From Oceaniovalibus sp. ACAM 378 (lineage in GTDB: Bacteria > Pseudomonadota > Alphaproteobacteria > Rhodobacterales > Rhodobacteraceae), in assembly GCF_008085915.1 (NCBI RefSeq), contig NZ_VSJK01000011.1, positions 1 through 64,000 of the forward strand: a DNA stretch of 64,000 bases, given 5' to 3'. Shown piece by piece: positions 8,168-17,188 of the stretch. Each line of letters begins with the position of its first letter. The stretch's first letter is position 1. The position numbers and the translations under genes are program-made. Below the pieces are notes generated by a model, which saw only the letters and a list, made by a program, of their open reading frames with translations, made no database searches and was not told the origin of the DNA.

Positions 8168-9184
8168 TCAGCTTTGGCTATGGCGTCTGACAGCCATGGT
8201 TTGCGCTTGCATCGCTAATTCGCAGACACGAAACGTCCGTGATTGCGGACAAGTTGTCTCCGTCCGGTTGCGGATATCGGCCAGCAAATCTGCAAAATAA
8301 GGCAATTCTGCGTCGGAGCAGTCAATATGTTCGCATCGCGTGCCATTGACCAAATACAAATGGTCTGTTCCGGGCCGCCCCGCGACGTCTACATATTTTC
8401 TCAGCTCAATTGTGCCTTCGGTCCCCGTAATAAACAATCGTCCATCGCCCCAGTTCGGCAGCGCATTCGCCGTGTACCAATCCACCCTTATATAAGCATG
8501 TGCCCGATCGGAACGCAGCGCGATTTCGCCAAAATCCTCAAATTCTGGATGGCTGGGGTTGGCGAAGTTACCAACCGAAGCGAGAGTGATCTCAGCATCC
8601 TCGCTGTCAGTGAAATGAAAAAACTGTTCGATCTGATGCGAAGCGATATCGGTCAGGATGCCGCCATAGGTCGCCGCATCAAAGAACCAATCGGGCCGCG
8701 ATGGCGCGTTAAGTCGGTGTGGGCCAAGGCCGACGGTCTGGACAACCCGACCGATCGCCCCTTCCCGCACCAGACGGGTCGCGACTGTGGTCGCTGGAAC
8801 CTCAAATCTTTCAGAGAAATTGACGGACCATATGCGCCCGGTCTGCTCGACAGTTTCACGCAGGCGGTTCAGTTCCTCGGGAGAAATGCAGCCGGGCTTG
8901 TCCGTCATCACATCCTTCCCAGCCATCATCGCGGCAATTGCCAGATCGGCGCGTTGGTCTGGGCGGCAAGCGATCAAGACGAGGGCAATACTCGGATCAT
9001 CAAGGATTGCCGAAAGTTCAAGTTGCGGTGAATCGGGGAAGCGCTCCACGAACCCCTCAACTGGCTGCGGCGCACCATCCGTCCACCAACACGCCAATTC
9101 CGCGCCTGCATCCAGCATTCCCTGGGTCATGCCAAAAATATGGCGATGATCAAGACCGAGCGCGGCAAAACGTATCTTACTCAT
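8168..9184 (-). CDS. Gfo/Idh/MocA-family oxidoreductase
   Basis: 338 residues with a degenerate N-terminal nucleotide-binding region (FAALGLDHRHIFGM), then the family DKPG motif, about residues 95-98, carrying the conserved lysine. The C-terminal substrate-binding alpha/beta domain includes GGILTDIASHQIEQFF. It is expected to be an NAD(P)-dependent dehydrogenase acting on a sugar, polyol or sugar acid. Its start overlaps the stop of the upstream paralogue (TGATG). It is the last gene of the GntR/TRAP operon. Confidence 0.88.
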   Translation of the reverse strand: MSKIRFAALGLDHRHIFGMTQGMLDAGAELACWWTDGAPQPVEGFVERFPDSPQLELSAILDDPSIALVLIACRPDQRADLAIAAMMAGKDVMTDKPGCISPEELNRLRETVEQTGRIWSVNFSERFEVPATTVATRLVREGAIGRVVQTVGLGPHRLNAPSRPDWFFDAATYGGILTDIASHQIEQFFHFTDSEDAEITLASVGNFANPSHPEFEDFGEIALRSDRAHAYIRVDWYTANALPNWGDGRLFITGTEGTIELRKYVDVAGRPGTDHLYLVNGTRCEHIDCSDAELPYFADLLADIRNRTETTCPQSRTFRVCELAMQAQTMAVRRHSQS

Positions 9185-10221
9185 CAGACAGTCCTCACTT
9201 CGACTCTATGGCCTTCAGCGCTGGATCTTGTCATCGCATCAATCAAGGCATGAACACGAAGCGCCTCTCGCCCCGGAATTCTGGGAGGCTGGCCTGCTGA
9301 TATGCTTTGCGCGAAATCCAGGATCAGATCGCGGTGCCAATCGCATGGGAAGGCCATCGGATCGGCCCCGCCCCCAGTGCCCGAGGCCTCTCCCAATTCT
9401 TCGGTCCGGCCGTCTCGCCAAGTGACCTTCAGCGAGCCGCCCTTTAAGATTGCAGTACCCTTGGTGCCATCCAGCACCAGACTTTCAGTGTCGCCTGGAT
9501 AGGTGGCGGTCGTCGCGACGACGGAACCCACCGCGCCGTTGGCAAAGATGATCCCGGCGGCGGCGAAATCTTCGGCTTCCATGTGATGCATGCGCGTGGT
9601 CGCGGTCAGGGCCTGCACGGTTTTTGCCGAGCCTGTCAGGCTCAACATCAGGTCAAGGACGTGGATCGCCTGCGAGATCAGCACCCCTCCGCCATCGCGG
9701 GCCAAGGTGCCGCGCCCCGGAACGTCATAATAACCCTGATCGCGCCACCAAGGAATTTCTGCTCGCACCAGGGCTAAATCACCAAGCGCCTTTTCCTCAA
9801 TCAACGCACGCAACCGCAACGCGGATTTGCGGAACCGATGCTGGAACACGATGCCAAGCGTGACGCCGCGCGTTTCACACATGGCCACGATGGCTTGCGC
9901 TGCCTCAAGGTTGCGTTCCACCGGCTTTTCCATCAAGATATGCTTACCGGCACCTGCCATCACCGCAGCAATCTCGGCGCGTTGGTTCGGAGGCGTGGCG
10001 ATAATCACGCCATCGGTTTCCGGATCGTCTGCGATTTCTTTAAGGCTGGCAAAAACCGGAAATCCGAACTTCTCGCCCACGGCATCGCCCTTGGCCTTGG
10101 TCCGGTTGAAAACGCCTGAAACATGTACCCGGCCGCGCAATTCCGCCAGAGCGTCCAGATGCGGTTTTGTCGCCATTCCAAGGCCGATGACAGCCAAGCG
10201 CGCAATGGGTTTTTGGGTCAT
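9184..10221 (-). CDS. Gfo/Idh/MocA-family oxidoreductase
   Basis: 345 residues. It has a Rossmann start (ARLAVIGLGMATKPHLDAL), the EKPV motif with the catalytic-site lysine, and DGGGVLISQAIHVLDLML in the substrate domain. It is more canonical than its downstream neighbour. Two adjacent paralogues after a TRAP transporter suggest sequential oxidation, or oxidation followed by reduction, of an imported sugar-like molecule, as in inositol or sugar-acid pathways. The substrate is unknown. Confidence 0.9.
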   Translation of the reverse strand: MTQKPIARLAVIGLGMATKPHLDALAELRGRVHVSGVFNRTKAKGDAVGEKFGFPVFASLKEIADDPETDGVIIATPPNQRAEIAAVMAGAGKHILMEKPVERNLEAAQAIVAMCETRGVTLGIVFQHRFRKSALRLRALIEEKALGDLALVRAEIPWWRDQGYYDVPGRGTLARDGGGVLISQAIHVLDLMLSLTGSAKTVQALTATTRMHHMEAEDFAAAGIIFANGAVGSVVATTATYPGDTESLVLDGTKGTAILKGGSLKVTWRDGRTEELGEASGTGGGADPMAFPCDWHRDLILDFAQSISAGQPPRIPGREALRVHALIDAMTRSSAEGHRVEVRTV

Positions 10222-10231
10222 TGCGACCTCC

Positions 10232-12088
10232 TTACGGGCCGAACCATTGGATCGGCAATGTTGTGAGTTGCGGGAAGAAGGTAATCAAGCCAAGCACCAC
10301 AAGCTGCGCTGCGATGAAGGGGACGATGGCTCGGAATACATCGGTTGAGGGCGCGCCGCCCACACGCGCGGTCGTAAAGACCAGCACCCCCAACGGCGGC
10401 GTCAACGCGCCAATGACAAGGTTCATCACCATGATGATTCCGAATTGCAAGGGGTCAACCCCAGCAGCAACAACGACCGGCACAAGGATTGGAACAAGAA
10501 TGACCAACGCGGCGATCATCTCGATAAATAGACCGACAAAGATCAAGAACAGATTGATTAGCAAAAGCAGTGCGATGGGATCACTTGTTAACGCTCCAAG
10601 CCACGCAGCGATTTTCTGCGGCGCTTGCTCGAATGTCAGAATCCAAGCGAAAGGCGACGAAGCCGCGATGATGACCGCAACGGCGACAGTATCTTCAACC
10701 GCTTCTTTGAAGGCCGCCAACAGGTTCGCCGATGTCAGCCCGCGATAGATAAACGCGCCGCAAAACAGGGCAAAGACAAAGGCAATCGCCCCCGCCTCAG
10801 TGGCGGTGAAGATGCCAAACCGAACGCCGCCGACAATGATGACGGGCAGGCAGAGCGCCGGAGTTGCCAGCAAAAACGAGCGCCATTTTTCGCCACCGCT
10901 TGAGCTTGTCTGTTGCCCGCCGTAGCCGCGTCGGACCGAAACCAGCCAGACCACCAACGACAGCGCCGCTGCCATCATTAGCCCCGGAACAATGGTGCCG
11001 ACAAACAATGCCCCGACCGAAACGGAAGCCAAAGCAGCATAGATGATCAGCCCTAGTCCCGGCGGGATAAGGTTGGCTAAGGTCGATGCCGCCGCCGTCA
11101 GCGCACACGAAAACGCGCGGGAATAGCCGTGTTTTGCCATCTCTGGCACCAGCAGTTTGGCCGTTGCTGAAGCATCTGCAGTGGACGAGCCCGAAACACC
11201 GGCCAGCATGACGTTCGTCACGATATTTGCTTGGCCCAAACCGCCGCGCAGATGGCCGACCAGATGAAAGGCCAGATCTACAATGCGTAGGGTTATGCCA
11301 CCCGCGTTCATCACCGCGGCTGCCAGAATAAAGAACGGAATCGCAAGCAGCGTAAAGGAGTTCAACGCACCCGACATGTTTTGGGTGATGGTCACCAGCA
11401 TCAGCGGCGGTAACGGTGTAAGAGCCGCAAAAGAGCCTACGACAAGCGCAAACACTATCGGCAATTCGGCAAAGATCAACACAAGCGATACAATCATCAG
11501 AATTGTGGTGCTGCTCGCCTCGCCAAAAAAGGCGCTTCCGCCCTGACGCAGCGCGAAATAGAGAATTAGACCCCCGGCCAGAACGGCAAGCCCGCTCCAC
11601 CATGCTCGAGCCTTTAAGGGAGCGGACAGAAAGATCAGGCCCAACGCGCCACCCACAGGCACTGCCATAAACAAATAACGCAGCGGTATTCGCAGCGCCG
11701 GCAGGACCTGCAAGGAGCGGTTCATGAAATCAACGCCGTGGATCAACATGACGATACAGGCTGTTGCCGAGACGACCCGTAGAACGACCGCGTGAGCAGA
11801 CTGAAATCGTGGAGTCAATTTTGGCACAAATAGCGATATCGCGATATGCCGTTCGCGGAAGGTCAAGATCGCCATTCCCAAAAAGACCGCCCAAACAAAT
11901 AGAAACTGCGCCGCTTCTTCGGGCCAGGGCAGTGAGGCGTTCAGGACATAGCGGCAAAAGACCTGCAACACGACCACACAGGTGGCAGCCAGCATCAAAA
12001 GGACGGCCGCCGCCTCCAAAACCTTGTCGAGCAAGAGGTATAACGGCGTCGCCTTGGTCGCGCCGGGGATCATTTTGGTCGTGATCAT
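10232..12088 (-). CDS. TRAP transporter fused small/large permease (DctQM)
   Basis: 618 residues. Residues of about 1-175 form a four-helix DctQ-like domain containing LPWPEEAAQFLFVWAVFLG. The remainder is a DctM domain with FFILAAAVMNAGGIT, GVSGSSTADASA and LIPPGLGLIIY. Natural DctQ-DctM fusions are known. The gene follows the DctP-type receptor on the same strand and lies 10 bases before the Gfo/Idh genes, so the four form one operon. Confidence 0.93.
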   Translation of the reverse strand: MITTKMIPGATKATPLYLLLDKVLEAAAVLLMLAATCVVVLQVFCRYVLNASLPWPEEAAQFLFVWAVFLGMAILTFRERHIAISLFVPKLTPRFQSAHAVVLRVVSATACIVMLIHGVDFMNRSLQVLPALRIPLRYLFMAVPVGGALGLIFLSAPLKARAWWSGLAVLAGGLILYFALRQGGSAFFGEASSTTILMIVSLVLIFAELPIVFALVVGSFAALTPLPPLMLVTITQNMSGALNSFTLLAIPFFILAAAVMNAGGITLRIVDLAFHLVGHLRGGLGQANIVTNVMLAGVSGSSTADASATAKLLVPEMAKHGYSRAFSCALTAAASTLANLIPPGLGLIIYAALASVSVGALFVGTIVPGLMMAAALSLVVWLVSVRRGYGGQQTSSSGGEKWRSFLLATPALCLPVIIVGGVRFGIFTATEAGAIAFVFALFCGAFIYRGLTSANLLAAFKEAVEDTVAVAVIIAASSPFAWILTFEQAPQKIAAWLGALTSDPIALLLLINLFLIFVGLFIEMIAALVILVPILVPVVVAAGVDPLQFGIIMVMNLVIGALTPPLGVLVFTTARVGGAPSTDVFRAIVPFIAAQLVVLGLITFFPQLTTLPIQWFGP

Positions 12089-12120
12089 TCGGGTATTCTT
12101 TCAGCCTCGTTCTTGGTTTT

Positions 12121-12149
12121 CCCCGCCCAACGCAGCACGCAGGACGGGG
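12121..12149 (-). promoter_or_regulatory. Hairpin between DctP and DctQM genes
   Basis: Read on the minus strand, CCCCGTCC pairs with GGGCGGGG around a 13-base loop, with one wobble pair. No T-run follows. As in the TAXI operon, it lies between the receptor and permease genes and may protect receptor mRNA or reduce permease expression. Confidence 0.45.
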
Positions 12150-12158
12150 GTTTTCCAG

Positions 12159-13184
12159 TTACGCCAAGCCGCGGATCTTCTCGATCATCGCGGCCGTCTC
12201 GGGGCTGGTTGCGCCAAAGCTTTCATAAAGCCCTGCGCTCTTCTCTTCCCATCTTGCCTTTTCCTCGGCCGGGAAAGGATGCACGATGCAACCCACGGCC
12301 TTGAGGTCTTCCAACGCTTGGTCGGCACCGGCGCGGTTCAGCGTCCGCTGTTCTTCAAACGCTTCTTTGGCCGTGGTGCGGCATAACTCTTGCAGATCAG
12401 CGGGCAATTTATCCAGCCAAGCCGCGTTCATACGGATCGCCTTGGGAAGGAACCAGTGATAGGTTGGCAAGATATTCTTGGCCTGTTCGTGCCACTTGAA
12501 CCCGAGGATTGAGAAATAGTCAGAGTCCAACCCGTCGATGACGCCTGTGGACAGGGCCGAGTATTGCTCCGAATAGGGCAGCGGGGTTGGATTTGCGCCC
12601 AAGGCTTTCCAGAAATCAACCCAGATACGCACTTCCGGCACGCGTAACTTTACACCTTGCAAGCTGGCCAGATCCGTCACCGGCTCCTTGGTGAGCAGGT
12701 GGCGAAAGCCAACCTCGCCATATGCAATAAACTCCACTCCAGTTTTTTCGCGTGCGATTTGGCTGATTTCTTGCCCTATATCGCCTTGCAATACAGCATC
12801 GACATGCGCTTCGTTCTTGTAGATGAATCCGGGCGCGCCGGCCGTCGCCGCAATCTCAGGCGCGATGGCCTCTTCACTGTCAGGGCCTGCTGCGGTTACC
12901 TGAATGGTGCCGATCCGGCTCATCTCCAAAAGCTGCGCAAGGCCGCCAAGTTGGCTCGCGGGGAAATGCTGCGCGTCGATACGACCTTCGCTTTTTTCGT
13001 TCAGCACTTTGGCCCAGTTGTCGAAGGCATTTGTAAACGGCGAGCCGATTGCTTCGGAGTGGGCGATTTTGCAGACAAAGGTTTCCTGCGCCCAAGCACT
13101 GCGCATCAGCATTGGCGCCGCCAGCGCAGTGCCACCAAGTTGCAGCAGAGTCCTGCGCCCTATCACATTATGTGTTAAACTCAT
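12159..13184 (-). CDS. TRAP transporter DctP-type solute-binding protein
   Basis: 341 residues from the ATG at 13184, with GGAGGA upstream; a longer frame reaches 13310 but lacks this signal. It has a twin-arginine-like N terminus (GRRTLLQLGGTALAAPML, cleavage near AWAQ). The DctP body includes PASQLGGLAQLLEMSRIGTIQV and GVKLRVPEVRIWVDFWKALGANPTPLPYSEQYSAL, in which the arginine of LRVPE is the usual carboxylate ligand. The ligand is therefore probably a carboxylate, plausibly a sugar acid given the downstream dehydrogenases. Confidence 0.92.
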   Translation of the reverse strand: MSLTHNVIGRRTLLQLGGTALAAPMLMRSAWAQETFVCKIAHSEAIGSPFTNAFDNWAKVLNEKSEGRIDAQHFPASQLGGLAQLLEMSRIGTIQVTAAGPDSEEAIAPEIAATAGAPGFIYKNEAHVDAVLQGDIGQEISQIAREKTGVEFIAYGEVGFRHLLTKEPVTDLASLQGVKLRVPEVRIWVDFWKALGANPTPLPYSEQYSALSTGVIDGLDSDYFSILGFKWHEQAKNILPTYHWFLPKAIRMNAAWLDKLPADLQELCRTTAKEAFEEQRTLNRAGADQALEDLKAVGCIVHPFPAEEKARWEEKSAGLYESFGATSPETAAMIEKIRGLA

Positions 13185-13239
13185 ATATTCCTCCATATTT
13201 TGCCTCACCCTCTGGGTTCGGCGCTCCCTAATCGTTTTG

Positions 13240-13962
13240 CTAAGCCTCATTCGGCGGCGGGCTGCCTGAACCAAGATTCTCCAAAGGTTCAAAAAAGTCA
13301 GGCAACGCACATGCGACCACCGGAATATCTTCTAGAATCCGGCGCAGGTGGTTGCGAATGTGCTGCTCCGCAGTAGCGGCGTCGCCTGCGCGGATCGCCT
13401 CGACAATCTGCCGGTGCTGTTTCACCAGAATGCGGCGCGGCAATTGGCGAGCACTTAGGTGTCGGACACGATCCATCTGCGTCTTGAGTGGCTGCAGAAA
13501 CTCCCATCCTGCACCCTGCCCCGCGATCTCTGCCAGTCGACGATGAAACGCCTCATCCAATATCAAAAACTGGACAGGGTCGTCGTTTTCTATGGCAGCT
13601 TCTTGAGTGGTCAGGATAGCGTCAAGTTCACGGCAAATTTCAGGACTTGTGTGTTTTGCGACCCAACGAACGATATCTGCTTCGACAGCTTCCCGTATGA
13701 ATTGCGCAGACATTACAGCCGCTATGTCAATGCGAAGAACAAAACTGCCACGTTGTGGACGGATCTCGATAAGCGAAGCCTCTGCGAGCTTAATGAAGGC
13801 TTCACGCACAGGTTGGCGGCTGGTGCCGTAGCTCGCAGCTATATCAGCTTCGAGAAGTCGGGTGCCAGGCGCCAGATGACCGCGAATAATGCGATTCCGC
13901 AATACCCTGTAGAGCTGCGGACCAACGGGCGCACCTAAATCCAAGGTTATGGAACTTTGCAT
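13240..13962 (-). CDS. GntR-family regulator, FadR/FCD subfamily
   Basis: About 240 residues. The N-terminal winged helix (about 20-75: LAPGTRLLEADIAASYGTSRQPVREAFIKLAE) is followed by an FCD all-helical effector domain with metal-binding-type histidines (DEAFHRRLAE and a C-terminal HRQIVEAI). ATG at 13962 is preferred; a GTG lies one codon upstream. It is the first gene on the minus strand before the TRAP/Gfo-Idh genes and most likely represses them until a sugar-acid-type inducer binds. Confidence 0.88.
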   Translation of the reverse strand: MQSSITLDLGAPVGPQLYRVLRNRIIRGHLAPGTRLLEADIAASYGTSRQPVREAFIKLAEASLIEIRPQRGSFVLRIDIAAVMSAQFIREAVEADIVRWVAKHTSPEICRELDAILTTQEAAIENDDPVQFLILDEAFHRRLAEIAGQGAGWEFLQPLKTQMDRVRHLSARQLPRRILVKQHRQIVEAIRAGDAATAEQHIRNHLRRILEDIPVVACALPDFFEPLENLGSGSPPPNEA

Positions 13963-14444
13963 CACATCTATTCTGCTTTTTTGTCTTCATCTTGCAGTAC
14001 TTTTCTCACCCTGCAGTTAATCAACCATACTAGTCAACATTAATCACTGGAACATTCCACCCGGCGCTGTTGCACGACTGAAATTGGCCGCAACGCCCCT
14101 TTTCCCGGACACACTTATCCTGCGGCTATTGAGACGCGTATGCCGTGGGCGGTAAAACGGTTCAGCACTGCAACTATGAGGGCCGGAGCAGAGTCCTCCG
14201 TTTCACAGAGTCTGGCATTTAAAGATCGGCGCGCGCTTGGGCAGCTTCGGACAGGCTCTCGGTCCAAATCCCTGTACCATCCGACACCAGATCAAGCGCA
14301 GCGGGAACGGGCAGACTGGCAAGGCGGGCGGACAGTCCTGCGAGATGATCAATATTGCATCATCGGCTAGAACGCCGTCCATCTGGCTGGCAAGCGCGTA
14401 TTGCAGATCCAGCGGGTCGGGACCAAGCGTGCGCAACGTAAGGC
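13963..14444. other. Scrap region, no intact gene
   Basis: This contains the promoter side of the GntR gene and about 400 bases of unassigned debris. GGCGCTGTTGCACGA at about 14066 resembles the terminal sequences of some insertion sequences. A 77-codon minus-strand frame (14203-14436) has no recognisable domain and adjoins truncated IS66 genes. Confidence 0.45.
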
Positions 14445-14585
14445 CCGGAATGCAAACACGGCACCACTGGTGGGCTTCTGATGCAGGACGTCCTGCGCCG
14501 ATGCGGCCAACCCCGCGATTCCTTTCCGCATATCTGTCACGCCGCAGGCCAAATATACGCGAACACCGGTGCCAGGACCGATCAT
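14445..14585 (-). pseudogene. IS66-family TnpB (Orf2), truncated
   Basis: The 47 residues starting GPGTGVRVYLACGVTDMRKG and running to GAVFAFR are the N-terminal half of IS66 Orf2/TnpB. Normal TnpB is about 115 residues; similarity stops abruptly at about 14445. It overlaps the upstream tnpA fragment by ATGA as in intact IS66 elements. The third IS66 gene (tnpC) is missing. Confidence 0.8.
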
Positions 14586-14890
14586 GCCGTCTCCACCGCG
14601 CCGATCAGAGACGTCAGGGCGACCGGGTCTATTGTGCTCTCAAAATGCAAACAGCGACCGCGCAGACGCAATTCAACAGCGGTTGGTGATAGCGCTTCGG
14701 GGACAGGCAGTTGCGGCACCGCAACCCCGGACGTGACCGGAATATCCACAGAATAAAAGAGAGCGCCAGCGTCAGACGACCAAAGCCCTTTCTTTTTCAG
14801 GTCGTGGCGCCACGCATAAATTTGTTGTCGCCTACGCTCATGACGCTGGGCCACCTGTGTCACGCTCGCCCCTCCGACCCTAACCGACAT
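14582..14890 (-). pseudogene. IS66-family TnpA (Orf1), lacking its 5' end
   Basis: The frame contains GASVTQVAQRHERRRQQIYAWR (helix-turn-helix) and the C-terminal LRLRGRCLHFESTIDPVAL, both characteristic of IS66 Orf1. The first part of the normal protein is absent; upstream sequence switches directly to a recN-like fragment at about 14872-14890. The element is a dead remnant. Confidence 0.8.
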
Positions 14891-15050
14891 GCGGCGACCT
14901 GTGGTGAATGGGTGAGGACCAGCACCTGTTGCCCCTCGGCCAGAGCCGACAAACGCCGCCCGACAGCATCGGCGTTGGCCCCGCCGACACCCCGGTCGAT
15001 CTCGTCAAGATCATCGTCAGGCCAGTCGCTGCGCGAGTCAGGCAAACCTT
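14890..15050 (-). pseudogene. recN: recN (DNA repair ATPase) C-terminal fragment
   Basis: The minus-strand translation reads DEIDRGVGGANADAVGRRL, then VLVLTHSPQVAA, which matches the Walker B / D-loop / H-loop end of RecN. A single-base loss near 15025 separates it from the preceding KVCL piece in another frame. Only about 50 of some 550 residues are present. The fragment is fused directly to the IS66 remnant, suggesting an insertion or transposition event that carried chromosomal recN sequence here. Confidence 0.75.
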
Positions 15051-15212
15051 GATCTGGTCTCGGGACGCGTTGTCAGCTTTTCGATGCGGGAGTTAACACC
15101 ACATCGGCAAGAAGCGCCGCCTGTTCAGGGCTCCGAAGACAAGGCCGGTGGTGATGACTGATTCTCGAAGCAATCACACCTTGTACAAAACGAGTCTGAA
15201 ACGCCTTGGCTA

Positions 15213-16049
15213 TTATGATCGGAACAGCCGAACATGGGCTTCGTTAAGGTGACGATGCAGGAGAACCAGATTTCTTTTTTGCTTCAGAGTTGGAAGTGGA
15301 ATGCGCCGCACCGATGTCAATTCTGCCAGGCCCTGCCAGTCTGGAACGATACTGTATCCGATGCCACGACCAACCGCGATTCCAATAGCCTCCAACGCAT
15401 CCAACTCACACAGAACGCGATCGTGCGGAATCCATTTCCTGATCCACGGCATGCTAAGTTTCCCGCCCCAACTGGTCGAGTCGTAGATCAATGCCCGCTC
15501 GCTGGCGATGATCTGCTCGACCGATCGATCGTCATCCGCTGAAACGATCATGATGAAGGGCTGCGTCTCTATGTGAACAGACGTGATTGATTTCGGGATT
15601 CTGAACGGCGGATGAACGACGAAGGCCGCATCGATTTGGTCATCCAGGAGCTTAGCGTACAGGTCTTTTGATGTTCCCGGAACAAAGCTGAGGCTTGCCG
15701 TCGGCGCATACTTGGCGAATTGGGCAAGAACATTCGGGATCCGATCGCTCAGCGCCGTCGAGATCGATCCTAGTCGGACAGGTCCACCAAGCCCCGCCTC
15801 GTCCAGATCTGTGGCAATCTGGCCGACCTGTTTCGCGATATTACGCAAGCGAGGCAGGATCGATAAACACTGCTGAGTTGGGGCGACCTGCTGCCCCACC
15901 CGCCTGATCAGATCTTGCTTCAACTCAGCCTCGATACTCCTGATGCGCTGAGCCACCGCCGCGGGCGTCATGTTTTCCTTGCGCGCGGCGCCAGCAAACG
16001 AACCCGAGTCCACCACGGCAAGAAGTGTCTGAATAAAACGCGTGTCCAT
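15213..16049 (-). CDS. LysR-family transcriptional regulator
   Basis: 278 residues. The helix-turn-helix is near the N terminus (RFIQTLLAVVDSGSFAGAARKENMTPAAVAQRIRSIEAEL), followed by a LysR effector domain. It is somewhat shorter than the usual 290-310 residues. It diverges from the hydroxyacid dehydrogenase/aminotransferase genes across 162 bases and is the likely regulator of that operon. Confidence 0.88.
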   Translation of the reverse strand: MDTRFIQTLLAVVDSGSFAGAARKENMTPAAVAQRIRSIEAELKQDLIRRVGQQVAPTQQCLSILPRLRNIAKQVGQIATDLDEAGLGGPVRLGSISTALSDRIPNVLAQFAKYAPTASLSFVPGTSKDLYAKLLDDQIDAAFVVHPPFRIPKSITSVHIETQPFIMIVSADDDRSVEQIIASERALIYDSTSWGGKLSMPWIRKWIPHDRVLCELDALEAIGIAVGRGIGYSIVPDWQGLAELTSVRRIPLPTLKQKRNLVLLHRHLNEAHVRLFRS

Positions 16050-16211
16050 ATGAAACCTATCTTCTGAAAGAACTAAAACATACTAACGGTAACTTTTGAA
16101 CTTTGGTAGTGATTGGTCGGAACACGTGGGGCGAACCCTGCTATGTCCCGCCCGCCGATCCCGCATGCCGGTTATCAAGCCGCATCAGACTTAAACGCTG
16201 AGATATTGCCC

Positions 16212-17156
16212 ATGAAGCCTATCGTCCCTTTTGTTCACAGCTTGTCCGAAGGCGTTGCGCTTGCCTGGGCGGATGCGCTGCAGGGTGCCGCGCCTGACAT
16301 CGATATCCGTTTCGTCACGGACATCCCGGAAGCCGAGCTGGGCAAAGTCGAAGTGGCGATTGTGGCGAACCCTGATCCGGCGGCCCTGACGTCATTTCCC
16401 AATCTGAAATGGGTGCAAAGTCTTTGGGCGGGCGTAGAACGTATCCTGCGCGAGATGCCCGGAGATGAGGTCCAGATTGTTCGTCTGATCGATCCACAAC
16501 TTGGTGATACCATGGCCGAGGCCGTGCTTGCCTGGACCCTGTACCTGCATCGCTCCATGCCAACATATGCGGCTCAGCAAGCCGAACGGATATGGCTGCA
16601 GCACGAACTGCGCACCGCGTCCGAACGCACGATTGGCATCCTCGGTCTGGGCAATCTTGGCCTGAAATCCGCAGAGCGCCTGACGCAGAACGGTTTCAAC
16701 GTTCTCGGGTGGAGCCGCTCCGCAAAGGATCTGCCGGGGGTAACGACGTTCAACGGCGCTGACGGGCTGGCCGAGATTGCGGCACAGTCGGATATCATCG
16801 TCGTCCTACTTCCGTCGACACCAGACACACGCGGATTGCTGGACGCTCGGTTCATCTCGAACATGAAGCGCGGTGGCTCTTTGATCAACTTCGCGCGCGG
16901 CGATATCATTGAGCGTGACGACCTCGTCCATGGGTTGGAAGCGCGTCAGATCGAACATGCCGTTCTCGACGTTTTCGCCGTAGAACCCTTACCAGAGACC
17001 GATCCGCTTTGGGGCAATCCGCACATCACCATCTTGCCCCATATCTCTGCCCCGACGACCAAGCGCACCGCTTCCGAGGTCGTAGCAACGAACATCAATG
17101 GCTATTTCACGACTGGAAAAATGCCAACCACTGTTTCCCGCAAGGCTGGATACTGA
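16212..17156 (+). CDS. D-2-hydroxyacid dehydrogenase (GhrA-like)
   Basis: 314 residues from the ATG at 16212; longer frames to 16113 lack family similarity. The NAD(P)-binding motif is GILGLGNLGLKSAERL. FARGDIIERDDL carries the conserved arginine region, and the catalytic histidine is in LPHISAPT, with the preceding glutamate in VEPLPETDPLW. The short N-terminal domain and overall shape resemble glyoxylate/hydroxypyruvate reductase A. It interconverts a 2-oxo acid and a D-2-hydroxy acid in the cytoplasm. The aminotransferase follows 32 bases later. Confidence 0.88.
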   Translation: MKPIVPFVHSLSEGVALAWADALQGAAPDIDIRFVTDIPEAELGKVEVAIVANPDPAALTSFPNLKWVQSLWAGVERILREMPGDEVQIVRLIDPQLGDTMAEAVLAWTLYLHRSMPTYAAQQAERIWLQHELRTASERTIGILGLGNLGLKSAERLTQNGFNVLGWSRSAKDLPGVTTFNGADGLAEIAAQSDIIVVLLPSTPDTRGLLDARFISNMKRGGSLINFARGDIIERDDLVHGLEARQIEHAVLDVFAVEPLPETDPLWGNPHITILPHISAPTTKRTASEVVATNINGYFTTGKMPTTVSRKAGY

Positions 17157-17188
17157 TCCGCCTGCCACCAAGCTTACTGGAGCCAGAT

